Of a stretch of 64,000 nt of DNA, positions 1-8,288 are shown one piece after another (the first letter of the stretch is position 1; each line of letters opens with the position of its first letter). The notes beneath the pieces were generated by a model. It was not told the origin of the DNA. It saw only the letters and a list, made by a program, of their open reading frames with translations, and did no database searches. The stretch lies in the NCBI RefSeq assembly GCF_000472705.1, contig NZ_AXAE01000008.1, positions 186,001 to 250,000 on the forward strand, read 5' to 3'. This stretch comes from Mesorhizobium erdmanii USDA 3471 (GTDB lineage: Bacteria > Pseudomonadota > Alphaproteobacteria > Rhizobiales > Rhizobiaceae). The translations under genes were made by a program, and so were the position numbers.

Positions 1-1
1 C

Positions 2-496
2 GGTGCCGCGCTGGCGAATACGTTTCGCGGCCACTGGCTGCCAAAAGTCACCGCTGGCTGGTTCTTTCGCGCCGAATCTTTTTATTCGGTGGCCCGCTAC
101 CTCGATCAGGCGGCGCTGGAAGACCCGTTCAAGCCGCCGCCGCCGGATTTTCTGTCCTGGTCGCATGGCGAGGGGTTTATCCGCTTCTTCGAGGAGCGCT
201 GCCGCCGGCAAGGCATCTATATCCTCGACGAGCCTGAAAGCGCGCTGTCGCCATCGCGGCAGATCGAATTGCTCAAGATGCTGCGGCGCATGGACCAGTC
301 GGGCACCGCGCAAGTCATCATGGCGACGCACTCGCCGCTGCTGATGGCCTGTCCCGGTGCCCAACTGTTCCGGATCAGCCGGTTCGGGCTCGAGCCCTCC
401 GACTTTCGTGACACGGACCACTTCCGCATGATGCGCGATTTCAGCAATGACCCGGATGGCTTTCTCGCCGAGGCGCTGTATGAGGACAAGGCATGA
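2..496 (+). CDS. AAA-family ATPase, ABC/SMC-like (C-terminal part)
   Basis: The gene is open from the left edge of the window, so the N-terminus and Walker A are missing. The visible part has a Walker B with the ABC-type dipeptide (ILDEPESALSP) and then an H-loop motif (MATHSP) about 35 residues later. This is the layout of single-domain SMC-like AAA ATPases that hydrolyse ATP as dimers. The tail after the H-loop is short, so no other domain follows. The last codons overlap the next gene by four bases (ATGA), which implies translational coupling with the CoA-binding protein. Substrate and role cannot be told from this part. Confidence 0.8.
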   Translation, partial: GAALANTFRGHWLPKVTAGWFFRAESFYSVARYLDQAALEDPFKPPPPDFLSWSHGEGFIRFFEERCRRQGIYILDEPESALSPSRQIELLKMLRRMDQSGTAQVIMATHSPLLMACPGAQLFRISRFGLEPSDFRDTDHFRMMRDFSNDPDGFLAEALYEDKA

Positions 497-1014
497 ACCA
501 CGATAGCTACGACAATGCCTACATCGGCGGCATCCTCAATTCGGTGAAGACCATCGCCATGGTCGGTGCGTCAGCCAATGACGTCAGGCCAAGCTATTTC
601 GTACTGAAATACCTGTTGGCAAAGGGGTTTTCGGTGTTCCCCGTCAATCCCGGCCAGGCCGGCAAGGAGATCCTCGGCCGGATGACCTATGCCCGGCTGG
701 CCGACATTCCGGAGCCGATCGACATGGTCGACGTCTTTCGCGCTGCAACCGCGGTGCCCGGCGTCGTCGAAGAGGTGTTGCGGCTCGATCCGCTTCCGAA
801 AGTCATCTGGATGCAACTTGGTGTTCGCCACGACGAGGCGGCGGCCCGCGCCGAGGCCGCCGGCATCAAGGTGGTGATGAACCGCTGCCCCAAGATCGAG
901 TATGGCAAGCTTTCCGGCGAGATCGGCTGGACCGGCGTCAATTCCGGTGTGCTGTCTTCGAAGAAGCCGTTGATGCGCCAGGGCTTCCAGAGTTTTGGCG
1001 TGCGTCAGAAGTGA
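493..1014 (+). CDS. CoA-binding domain protein (YccU type)
   Basis: This is a 173-residue single-domain protein. An N-terminal Rossmann-like CoA-binding fold is visible: IAMVGASAND near residues 21-30, then a PVNPG motif near 52 and the ending NRCPKIE near 135. These are the usual landmarks of the YccU/CoA_binding_2 family, which resembles the CoA site of succinyl-CoA synthetase alpha but lacks the ligase domains. The start codon overlaps the end of the upstream ATPase. metY follows about 200 bases downstream on the same strand, a neighbourhood I believe recurs in rhizobia. No specific reaction is established for the family. Confidence 0.85.
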   Translation: MNHDSYDNAYIGGILNSVKTIAMVGASANDVRPSYFVLKYLLAKGFSVFPVNPGQAGKEILGRMTYARLADIPEPIDMVDVFRAATAVPGVVEEVLRLDPLPKVIWMQLGVRHDEAAARAEAAGIKVVMNRCPKIEYGKLSGEIGWTGVNSGVLSSKKPLMRQGFQSFGVRQK

Positions 1015-1216
1015 CGCGATCCCGAGATTTCGGCACCCCTTTTCGGACCGGAAGTCCAATCACCCGCTAGCGCGCAAAATTATTCCTGGAAGCAATTGAG
1101 TTTCCCGCGCGTTCATCTCAGATCGCTCACCAAAAGGTATTTTCTTCTTTGCATTCGCACACGGGCTTCGCCAAGAATGCCCCGCGATTTCATGAGTTTC
1201 AAAAAGGGAGGTTTCA

Positions 1217-2497
1217 GTGACCCGTTCGCCCGGTTTCAACACGCTCGCCGTCCATGCCGGCGCCAAACCCGATCCGGCCACCGGCGCACGCGCCACGCCG
1301 ATCTACCAGACCACCTCCTTCGTCTTCGACGATGCCGACCACGCCGCCTCGCTGTTTGGCCTAAAGGCGTTCGGCAATATCTACACCCGCATCATGAACC
1401 CGACGCAGGCGGTGCTCGAAGAGCGCGTGGCCGCACTCGAGGGTGGCACGGCGGCCCTTGCGGTCGCATCCGGCCACGCTGCACAGGTCATCGTGTTCCA
1501 CAATCTGATGCAGCCTGGCGATAATTTCGTCGCCGCGACGAGGCTCTATGGCGGCTCGATCAATCAGTTCGGCCACGCTTTCAAGAACTATGGCTGGGAG
1601 GTGCGTTGGGCCGACACCAACGACATCTCCACCTTCGAGAGCCAGATCGACGACAGGACCAAGGCGATCTTCATCGAGAGCCTGGCCAATCCGGGCGGCA
1701 CTTTCGTCGATATCGAGAAGATCGGCGAGATCGCCCGCAAGCACGGCCTGCCGCTGATCGTCGACAACACGCTGGCCTCGCCCTATCTGATCCGGCCGAT
1801 CGAGCACGGCGCCGACATCGTCGTCCATTCTCTGACCAAGTTCATCGGCGGCCATGGCAATTCGATCGGCGGCGTCATTGTCGATGGCGGCACGTTCGAC
1901 TGGTCGAAGTCCGGCAAATACCCGATGCTGTCGGAACCGCGCCCCGAATATGGCGGTCTCGTCCTGCACGAGACCTTCGGCAATTTCGCCTTCGCCATCG
2001 CCGCGCGCGTGCTCGGCCTGCGCGACCTCGGCCCGGCGATCTCGCCCTTCAACGCTTTCCTCATCCTGACCGGCCTCGAAACCTTGCCGCTGCGCATGCA
2101 GCGCCACTGCGACAACGCCGTTACGGTCGCTGGCTGGCTGTCCAACCACCCCAAGGTGGCCTGGGTGAACTATCCCGGCTTGCCCAGCGACAAGAACAAC
2201 GCGCTGCAGAAGAAATACTCGCCGCTGGGCGCCGGCGCCGTCTTCACCTTCGGCCTCAAGGGCGGCTACGAGGCCGGCGTCAAATTCGTCGAGGCGCTCG
2301 AACTGTTCTCGCACCTGGCCAATGTCGGCGACACCAAGTCGCTGGTCATCCATCCGGCCTCGACCACCCACCGCCAGCTTTCCGACGAGCAGAAGGTCAA
2401 GGCCGGAGCCGGCCCGGACACGGTGCGGCTTTCCGTCGGCATCGAGGATGTCACCGACATCGTCGCCGACCTCGAACAGGCGCTCGCGAAGGTCTGA
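1217..2497 (+). CDS. metY: O-acetylhomoserine sulfhydrylase
   Basis: This is a 426-residue PLP enzyme of the Cys/Met metabolism family. It should make homocysteine (or methionine) from O-acetylhomoserine and sulfide (or methanethiol) in the direct-sulfhydrylation route. The PLP lysine is K208 in HSLTKFIGGHG. The motif YTRIMNPT near residue 55 and the length over 420 with the extra loop fit MetY better than MetB or MetZ. The start is GTG, preceded by a strong GGGAGG eight bases upstream. The cupin gene begins six bases after the stop. I looked for a SAM-II riboswitch in the 200-base leader and did not see its conserved core. Confidence 0.9.
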   Translation: MTRSPGFNTLAVHAGAKPDPATGARATPIYQTTSFVFDDADHAASLFGLKAFGNIYTRIMNPTQAVLEERVAALEGGTAALAVASGHAAQVIVFHNLMQPGDNFVAATRLYGGSINQFGHAFKNYGWEVRWADTNDISTFESQIDDRTKAIFIESLANPGGTFVDIEKIGEIARKHGLPLIVDNTLASPYLIRPIEHGADIVVHSLTKFIGGHGNSIGGVIVDGGTFDWSKSGKYPMLSEPRPEYGGLVLHETFGNFAFAIAARVLGLRDLGPAISPFNAFLILTGLETLPLRMQRHCDNAVTVAGWLSNHPKVAWVNYPGLPSDKNNALQKKYSPLGAGAVFTFGLKGGYEAGVKFVEALELFSHLANVGDTKSLVIHPASTTHRQLSDEQKVKAGAGPDTVRLSVGIEDVTDIVADLEQALAKV

Positions 2498-2502
2498 TTT
2501 CG

Positions 2503-2853
2503 ATGGCCGAACCGAAGTTTCTCAGCATCGGCGTCGACGCTGTCGACGCCGAATCCGGCGCGCCGGCGCCGGATCGACTGATCTCGGGCGATCCGAAATT
2601 CCGCACCTGGAATGTCGAGGAGCGCGACGGCGGCCTCTATGCCGGTATCTGGGAATCGACCCCCGGCAAGTGGCGCATCGTCTATGACGAATGGGAATTC
2701 TGCCACATACTGACGGGCGTTTCGGTGATCGCCGAGGACGGCGGCGAAGCCCGCACCGTCAGCGCCGGCGACAGTTTCGTGCTGCGGCCGGGCTTCAAGG
2801 GCAGCTGGGAAGTGCTTGAAACGACTCGCAAGGAGTATGTGATCAAGCTGTGA
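2503..2853 (+). CDS. Cupin domain protein (DUF861 type)
   Basis: This is a 116-residue single-domain cupin. It contains the (S)-ureidoglycine-aminohydrolase-type core: a WESTPGKW stretch, then a YDEWEFCHILTG strand carrying the E and H metal-ligand positions, then GDSFVLRPGFKG. Family members bind a metal in a small beta barrel; many have no assigned substrate. The gene follows metY by only six bases and is probably co-transcribed with it. The start ATG is the first after the metY stop. No stronger functional claim is warranted. Confidence 0.82.
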   Translation: MAEPKFLSIGVDAVDAESGAPAPDRLISGDPKFRTWNVEERDGGLYAGIWESTPGKWRIVYDEWEFCHILTGVSVIAEDGGEARTVSAGDSFVLRPGFKGSWEVLETTRKEYVIKL

Positions 2854-3906
2854 TCACTTCGCCGGGAACTGGCTCAGACAAGCTTCCGACGCCTTGTCGT
2901 GCGCAGCCAGCAAATCGGCGTCCTGTGCTTCGATCTCGGCGTCCGACACCTCGTCGCGGTAATATTGCGCCAGAAGGTCGAGGCCCTCCTGGCCGACGCC
3001 ATAGGTCGGGATCTCCCGGGCGAGGCAGCCGCAAAGTGCGAGGGCGCGGTCCGGCGATCCGGTCTTGTGGTTGGTCAGGATGAAATCCTGTGCCGGGCAG
3101 GCATCGAGAAAGGCCCCGAAATCCAGCTTCTGCTGTGGCTGGTCGCCATGGTTGAAGTAGGCCGGCGGCCATTGGCTCTTGCCGATCGCGACGTCGCAGC
3201 CGGTCACGACATCCTCTGCGATCTTCGACAGTACGACCCAGGCCTCGCCCTTTTCGCCGGTGGGGTATTCGAAATTTTCGCCCAGCGAGGCCGCATAGCT
3301 GTCGAGATCGGCCTGTTTGAGGTCGATCTGCTGGAACCGATTGAGCTGGCATTGGCAGGCCGCCGGCGCGCTGTCCGCCTGCTGGCCGGACCTGTTCTTC
3401 TGGCAGGCCTCGACAAAGGCGGCGCCGTCGAGCGACGAGGCTGGAAAGGTGGACGCATCGACATAGCGTGTTCCATCCCAGGCGATCGTCATCCTGTCCG
3501 ACTGGATCTCCAGAAAGCCGTTCCGCTTGAAAGCGCTGAGCGCGATCTTGTCCTGCGGCACCAGCCGCGCGCCGGGGATGTCGCCAAGAACCTCATGATA
3601 GCTGTCGCCTTCCAGGACAAACAGGAAATTGCCGCATGTTTTGCCATCGCAGCCGGGCGCGTAGCGGTAGGCGAAGATCTCAGGCAAGCCGTCGAGATTG
3701 AGGTCGACCTCGATGGCGAAGGATGCCAGCGGCAGGCCTTTTGATCCGGTCTGCCGCTCCAGCAGGCCTATCGCCATTTTCTGGGCGATGGCCATGCTGT
3801 TCTCCCAGGGGATGTTTTCGGGCTGTTGCTGGGCGCCCGCCGGTCCCAGCCAGGCGCTTAGCAACGCCAGGGCGAACATCGTCGCCGGTCTCCACAACAG
3901 TCTCAT
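2854..3906 (-). CDS. Secreted cysteine-rich protein of unknown function
   Basis: This 350-residue protein starts with a clear Sec signal peptide (MRLLWRPATMFALALLSAWLGPAGA) ending near an AGA cleavage site. The mature part holds about a dozen cysteines, several as closely spaced pairs (CDGKTC, CQCQ, CGC), which suggests disulfides in the periplasm. I do not recognise a domain family. Its start is 26 bases downstream of the P450 stop on the same strand, so the two are likely one transcript. The stop is directly adjacent to the convergent cupin gene stop. The start chosen is the methionine at the head of the signal peptide; a longer reading frame would overlap the P450. Confidence 0.7.
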   Translation of the reverse strand: MRLLWRPATMFALALLSAWLGPAGAQQQPENIPWENSMAIAQKMAIGLLERQTGSKGLPLASFAIEVDLNLDGLPEIFAYRYAPGCDGKTCGNFLFVLEGDSYHEVLGDIPGARLVPQDKIALSAFKRNGFLEIQSDRMTIAWDGTRYVDASTFPASSLDGAAFVEACQKNRSGQQADSAPAACQCQLNRFQQIDLKQADLDSYAASLGENFEYPTGEKGEAWVVLSKIAEDVVTGCDVAIGKSQWPPAYFNHGDQPQQKLDFGAFLDACPAQDFILTNHKTGSPDRALALCGCLAREIPTYGVGQEGLDLLAQYYRDEVSDAEIEAQDADLLAAHDKASEACLSQFPAK

Positions 3907-3931
3907 CGCGCAACCCCAGGCCCGCGATCGT

Positions 3932-5182
3932 TCAGAAGCCGACGGCGAGCGTTTCCAGCCCATGGAAATGGTAAGTGTCGCGGAAGCGGGGCTGTTCGGC
4001 AAGATGCAGTCGCGGGTGCCGTTCGAACAAGGTTTTTAGCGACACCTGCAATTCGAGCCGGGCCAGCGGCGCGCCGATGCAGAAATGGATGCCGGCGCCG
4101 AAGGACACGTTCTTCTGGTCTGTCCTATCAGGCCGGAAGGCCTCCGGTTCGGCAAAGGCGCGCGGATCATGATTGGCCATGCCGAGCAGAAGCCCGATCG
4201 TCTGTCCCGGCTGCACGACGATGCCGGGCGCCACTTCGATCTCCTGATAGGCGTAGCGCGTGAACATGTGCAAAGGCGCGTCGAAGCGCAGGCATTCCTC
4301 GACGGTTGCAGCCGTTGCTTCCTCCGACGTGAAGAAGCGGCTGGGGTCGTCGCCTTGCGCCAGGATCGAGCGCACCGCATTGCCGGTTTGATGCACCGTC
4401 GCTTCGTGGCCGGCATTGAGCAGCAGGATGGCGGAGGACACCATCTCGTCCTCCGACAGTTTCTGCCCGTCCTCCTGCGCCGAAATCAGCAGCGACAGCA
4501 GGTCGTCACCGGGGTTCTTGCGCCGCTCGGTAACGTAGCCGCGAAGGAAATCGGCAAATTCACCTGCGGCGCGGTTGGCTGTCTCCTCGGTCTCGCGCGT
4601 ACGCCCATGGATATACATGGCGACCATTTGATGGGACCAGTCGAGCAGTTGCGGCCCCATTTCGACCGGTACGCCGAGCATTTCGGCAATGATGGTGATC
4701 GGCAGGGGCGAAGCGAAGGCGGGCAAAAGGTCGACGGGACCTCTCGGATCAAACCGGTCGATCAACTCGTGGGCCAGCGCTTCGACACGTGGCCGCAGCC
4801 GCTCGACCTGACGCGAGACGAAGGCGCGGTTGACCAGCGTCCTCAGCCGCGTATGCACCGGCGGTTCCAGCTCAAGCATCGAATTGGCTTCGATGCCATC
4901 AAATGCCCTGAGATGGCTTCGATCCTGGCCGATGCCACGGCTGTCAGGAATGCCGGCCGGGTTTTGGCGGCCAAAGCGGCGGTCGCGCAGCAGCCGGTTG
5001 ACATCGTCGAAGCCGCCAAAGCACCAGAAGCCGAATTCCTCCCAGTAAAACGCATTTGAGACGCCGTGCAGAAAGCCATAGGCGTCGTACGGGTTCAGGA
5101 AGAAGGCCGGCTCGTGCGGGTCGAGCTGCAGCTGGCGGGTGGCTGGATCAAAGGCCAGATAGGGGGGCGTCAATTCGGTCAT
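3932..5182 (-). CDS. Cytochrome P450
   Basis: This is a 416-residue soluble bacterial-type class I P450. The heme-thiolate loop is FGAGIHFCIGAPLARLEL with the ligand Cys. The I-helix oxygen-activation motif reads AGHEAT in place of AGxDT, and the K-helix ExxR is EECLR. There is no N-terminal membrane anchor. It needs ferredoxin and ferredoxin reductase partners, and none are encoded nearby. The start at MTELTPPYL is preferred over one 14 codons upstream because family members start close to the PYLAFDP segment. The substrate is unknown. The gene is divergent from the FAD oxidoreductase and followed by a secreted Cys-rich protein. Confidence 0.93.
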   Translation of the reverse strand: MTELTPPYLAFDPATRQLQLDPHEPAFFLNPYDAYGFLHGVSNAFYWEEFGFWCFGGFDDVNRLLRDRRFGRQNPAGIPDSRGIGQDRSHLRAFDGIEANSMLELEPPVHTRLRTLVNRAFVSRQVERLRPRVEALAHELIDRFDPRGPVDLLPAFASPLPITIIAEMLGVPVEMGPQLLDWSHQMVAMYIHGRTRETEETANRAAGEFADFLRGYVTERRKNPGDDLLSLLISAQEDGQKLSEDEMVSSAILLLNAGHEATVHQTGNAVRSILAQGDDPSRFFTSEEATAATVEECLRFDAPLHMFTRYAYQEIEVAPGIVVQPGQTIGLLLGMANHDPRAFAEPEAFRPDRTDQKNVSFGAGIHFCIGAPLARLELQVSLKTLFERHPRLHLAEQPRFRDTYHFHGLETLAVGF

Positions 5183-5301
5183 GCCAGACCCATAGCGCGG
5201 CTTGCCAGCCTCATTCCAGACCATATGTTGGCGGCCAATGAACTAAGTTTTGGCAGCGCATGAGTTGGGCCAGCCAGCGCAGTTGCGGAAGGTCTCCACG
5301 G

Positions 5302-6405
5302 ATGAATGTGATCGTCGTCGGCGCGGGTATTGCCGGTCTCTCCACCGCATGGTCGCTGGTCAAGGCCGGCCACAGCGTTTCCATCGTCGAGCAGGGGCCT
5401 ATTCCCAATCCGTTGGCGGCGTCAGGCGACCACCATCGCATCATCCGCCGCGCCTACCGGCCCGGAACCGGCTATGGAAGGTTGATCACCGAAGCTTATG
5501 AGGCCTGGGACGAGATGTGGGCCGATCTCGGTGAAAGCCATCTTGATCCCAGGGGATTTGTCTGCATTTCGCGCGAGCCCGGCGACGAAGCCGAGGAATA
5601 TCGCGAAGGCCTGGAACAAGGAAACTTTCCGTTCGAATTGCTCGAGCCGGACGCGGCCGTCGAGCGCTGGCCGTTTCTGGAAGCTGGGTCGTTCCGCTAC
5701 GCATACTTTTCGCCGGAAGGCGGCGCATTGCATTGCCGCAAGATCGCCTCCGGCCTGGCGAATTGGCTGCGCGCCAACGGCGCCAATGTCTACGAGCACA
5801 GCAAGGTGGCGGAAGTCGATGCCGAGGCCGGCCAAATCGTGCTGGAAAGCGGCGAGACGATGCAGGCCGACCGCGTTGTCGTTACAGCCGGCGCCTGGGT
5901 GTTGAAGCTCTTTCCAGAACTCGGTCTTGAACTGAAGACCTATCGCACGGCGCTAGCCTATGTCGAACCGCCCGCCGACCTCAAGGCGGCATGGGAGATC
6001 GCGCCCGTCATTCTCGACGTTGGCGGCAAGACCGACGGCTACATGATCCCACTCACCCGTGGCGCCGGCATGAAGTTCGGCTCCGGCCTGCATAAGGTGC
6101 CGACCAGCGACGCCGACTGGAACCGTGATCCGGTGGCGGGCGAGGGGGAGGCGATCCGCAACCTGTTTTCGCCGCCGATCGCTCGCATCGAGGAGTATGA
6201 GGTGACGGAGGTCGTCACATGCGCCTACACGTTCACGGCGGATGAAAAATTCCTGGCGCACGAGAAGGGCAAGTGCCTGATTGTCTCGGCCTGCTCCGGC
6301 CACGGCTATAAGTTCGGCGCGGCTGTCGGCAGGCGCGTTGCCGCGGCCATCGGCGGCGGTGATGTCGCTGGCCTGAAGCAATGGTTGCGGGCCGAAACAG
6401 CCTGA
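5302..6405 (+). CDS. FAD-dependent oxidoreductase, sarcosine/amino-acid oxidase-like (DAO family)
   Basis: This is a 367-residue enzyme with the N-terminal dinucleotide-binding motif VVGAGIAGLSTAW at residues 4-16, followed by DHHRIIRRAYRPGTGY, which resembles the substrate-side loop of monomeric sarcosine oxidase/solA-type proteins. The C-terminal CSGHGYKFGAAVG is the second FAD-contact motif of the DAO fold. It probably oxidises a secondary or N-methyl amine and passes electrons to O2 or an acceptor. The start is the ATG with GGAAGG ten bases upstream; the earlier in-frame ATG lacks an SD sequence. It is divergent from the P450. The substrate is unknown. Confidence 0.85.
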   Translation: MNVIVVGAGIAGLSTAWSLVKAGHSVSIVEQGPIPNPLAASGDHHRIIRRAYRPGTGYGRLITEAYEAWDEMWADLGESHLDPRGFVCISREPGDEAEEYREGLEQGNFPFELLEPDAAVERWPFLEAGSFRYAYFSPEGGALHCRKIASGLANWLRANGANVYEHSKVAEVDAEAGQIVLESGETMQADRVVVTAGAWVLKLFPELGLELKTYRTALAYVEPPADLKAAWEIAPVILDVGGKTDGYMIPLTRGAGMKFGSGLHKVPTSDADWNRDPVAGEGEAIRNLFSPPIARIEEYEVTEVVTCAYTFTADEKFLAHEKGKCLIVSACSGHGYKFGAAVGRRVAAAIGGGDVAGLKQWLRAETA

Positions 6406-6434
6406 GCGCCCGCCCGAATTGGTCGTGGCCCCGA

Positions 6435-7025
6435 TTAGTCCTGGCAATGCCTTGGAATATGCACGCGCCGCCAGCCTGACGATCCTTCGCGGATCAGCAC
6501 GCGCCGCGCGACGGTCTGGTAGGAAGCGGGGACATCGATGACGCGCCTTCGTTCGGGGCGCACCAACACCTCCTCGGCGATCCGGTCGTATTGCGCCGGG
6601 ATAACGACGCGTCGCGTCCGTTCGGGCTGGATCACCACCGTCTCGGCGACACGTTCATAGCGTGCATTGTGCCAGATCTTGCACAGCACACGGCGGCCAT
6701 GGATGACGCGCCATTCCCAGGAGTAGCCGCCGCCATTGACCCTGACGGTGTGGTAGACGGTCCGGGTGATGGCCGGAACCACCTCATATTGAACCTGCGC
6801 CGGAACGGTCATGACCACACGTTCGCGCGTGCCGTAGATAGGCGGGTCATAGTCGATCTGCTGGCCGGGCGGGCTGACCATGACGTCTTCGTAGACCGTG
6901 TCGTAGACATCGGGCGTGCGGACCGGCTCGTAGCATTCGACGGCGCGGCCGCCGGCCGCAGTCTGCGAAGTCGCGCCGAGCATGGCCAGCCCGGCAATGG
7001 CGAAGGATGCGCTTCTCCTGGACAT
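6435..7025 (-). CDS. Secreted protein with tandem 23-residue repeats
   Basis: This is a 196-residue protein with a Sec signal peptide (about residues 1-26, ending TAAGG) and a mature part built from repeats. Three C-terminal units of about 23 residues are easy to see. They begin ARYERVAETVVIQPER, AQYDRIAEEVLVRPER and ASYQTVARRVLIREG, with the consensus A-x-Y-x-x-V-A-x-x-V-L-I-x-P-x-R. Earlier, weaker units (VYDTVYEDVMVSPPG and similar) extend the pattern. This looks like a periplasmic or cell-surface beta-rich protein. A GGGGGAG Shine-Dalgarno precedes the ATG. I do not know a function. Confidence 0.75.
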   Translation of the reverse strand: MSRRSASFAIAGLAMLGATSQTAAGGRAVECYEPVRTPDVYDTVYEDVMVSPPGQQIDYDPPIYGTRERVVMTVPAQVQYEVVPAITRTVYHTVRVNGGGYSWEWRVIHGRRVLCKIWHNARYERVAETVVIQPERTRRVVIPAQYDRIAEEVLVRPERRRVIDVPASYQTVARRVLIREGSSGWRRVHIPRHCQD

Positions 7026-7363
7026 GACACTCCCCCTGTTTGAACTTAGACACAAGTTCAACGTTGAATTGTAAGGGAAGCGGTCCCGCAGAAAAGCGGT
7101 TTCGCCGCATTTCGTTAAGTGACGCGGTTAAGAAATTGCTACGCTGCCGCCCAATACCGTGTGCTGCAGGCCGGAGCGGGCGTCGGGAGGTGCGAATCCT
7201 TGGCTGTAAAGCTTGATTCGACTTACCCAGATGGCTAGGACGGGTCGGCCTTGCACAAGGATGAGCCGGCATCCTATCTACGGAACAACGATCCAGAACC
7301 GATTCTGCCCGATCCGCCAGCATTCCCGGCGCCGGAATCCCACCGCGAGATAAGAGATATCAG
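7026..7363. other. Intergenic region upstream of clpP
   Basis: These 338 bases separate the divergent repeat-protein gene and clpP. No ORF here looks coding. Apart from the weak heat-shock-like promoter annotated separately near 7250, I see no RNA gene or clear repeat. Confidence 0.5.
7250..7279 (+). promoter_or_regulatory. Possible heat-shock (RpoH) promoter of clpP
   Basis: CTTG at 7250-7253 and CCTATCT at 7273-7279 resemble the alphaproteobacterial sigma-32 consensus (CTTG, 17-18 bases, CYTATNT). The spacer here is 19 bases, one longer than usual. It lies about 85 bases ahead of the clpP start, and clpP is a typical heat-shock gene. This is a tentative match by eye. Confidence 0.3.
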
Positions 7364-7993
7364 ATGAAGAACCCCGTCGAAACCTACATGAACCTCGTTC
7401 CGATGGTGGTCGAACAGACCAATCGCGGCGAGCGGGCCTACGACATCTTCTCCCGCCTCCTGAAGGAGCGCATCATTTTCATCACCGGTCCGGTCGAGGA
7501 CGGCATGGCGACGCTGGTCTGCGCGCAACTCCTGTTCCTCGAAGCCGAGAACCCGAAGAAGGAAATCAACCTTTACATCAATTCGCCGGGCGGCGTCGTC
7601 ACCTCGGGCATGGCGATCTACGACACCATGCAGTTCATCAAGCCTGCGGTATCGACGCTCTGCATCGGCCAGGCCGCCTCGATGGGCTCGCTGCTGCTGA
7701 CCGCCGGCCACAAGGACATGCGTTTCGCCACGCCGAACGCCCGCATCATGGTTCACCAGCCGTCCGGCGGCTTCCAGGGCCAGGCCTCCGACATCGAGCG
7801 CCACGCCATGGATATCGTCAAGCTGAAGCGCCGCCTCAACGAGGTCTACGTCAAGCACACCGGCAAGACCTACGAGGAGATCGAGCGCACGCTCGACCGC
7901 GACCATTTCATGACCGCCGACGAAGCCAAGGATTTCGGCCTCATCGACAAGGTCATTTCATCGCGCGAGCCGGTTGAAGGCGCCGTGGCATAA
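7364..7993 (+). CDS. clpP: ATP-dependent Clp protease proteolytic subunit
   Basis: This is a 209-residue peptidase S14. The nucleophile is S106 in GQAASMGS and the catalytic histidine is H131 in MVHQPSGG; the acidic member lies in the following helix region. The tetradecamer degrades unfolded and tagged proteins delivered by ClpX or ClpA in the cytosol. The first residues are the short processed propeptide typical of the family. clpX follows 295 bases downstream on the same strand, a conserved pairing. The length and the absence of insertions fit the housekeeping ClpP of alphaproteobacteria. Confidence 0.97.
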   Translation: MKNPVETYMNLVPMVVEQTNRGERAYDIFSRLLKERIIFITGPVEDGMATLVCAQLLFLEAENPKKEINLYINSPGGVVTSGMAIYDTMQFIKPAVSTLCIGQAASMGSLLLTAGHKDMRFATPNARIMVHQPSGGFQGQASDIERHAMDIVKLKRRLNEVYVKHTGKTYEEIERTLDRDHFMTADEAKDFGLIDKVISSREPVEGAVA

Positions 7994-8022
7994 GGGCTGG
8001 GTGGCAGTTGGATGACACCATC

Positions 8023-8039
8023 ACGCGCTTTTGGCGCGT
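8023..8039 (+). terminator. Stem-loop after clpP
   Basis: A 6-bp stem (ACGCGC/GCGCGT) with a 5-base loop lies about 30 bases after the clpP stop. There is no proper T-tract, so it may be a weak terminator or an mRNA-stabilising hairpin. Confidence 0.35.
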
Positions 8040-8288
8040 CTTGCGGCATTTCGGCCACAATTGGCTGTTCCCTCGACGATCGGGATTGCCTACGTTAAGG
8101 CTATGTTGATTTTCGACGGCTTAGCTTTGTGTGGGGTTGCTGCGAATCATTGCCACGTTTTCTGATTTGTGTTTCGTACGGAATACGTTGCGGGAGCCGG
8201 GACACTGGCGGCGGCGGATTCCCGCGATAAATAGAGTATGCGCCCTTTCAGCCAGACCATCGGCGGGCGGCGATGAAAGGACAGGAAG

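Noticed and set aside
1015..1216. SAM-II or other SAM riboswitch ahead of metY
   Set aside because: The position would be typical, but the conserved SAM-II core sequence and pseudoknot arms could not be found by eye.
1361..2371. Long reverse-strand frame of 336 residues opposite metY
   Set aside because: It is the antisense shadow of a clear metY gene in GC-rich DNA; it has an unnatural D/R/G-rich composition and no domain.
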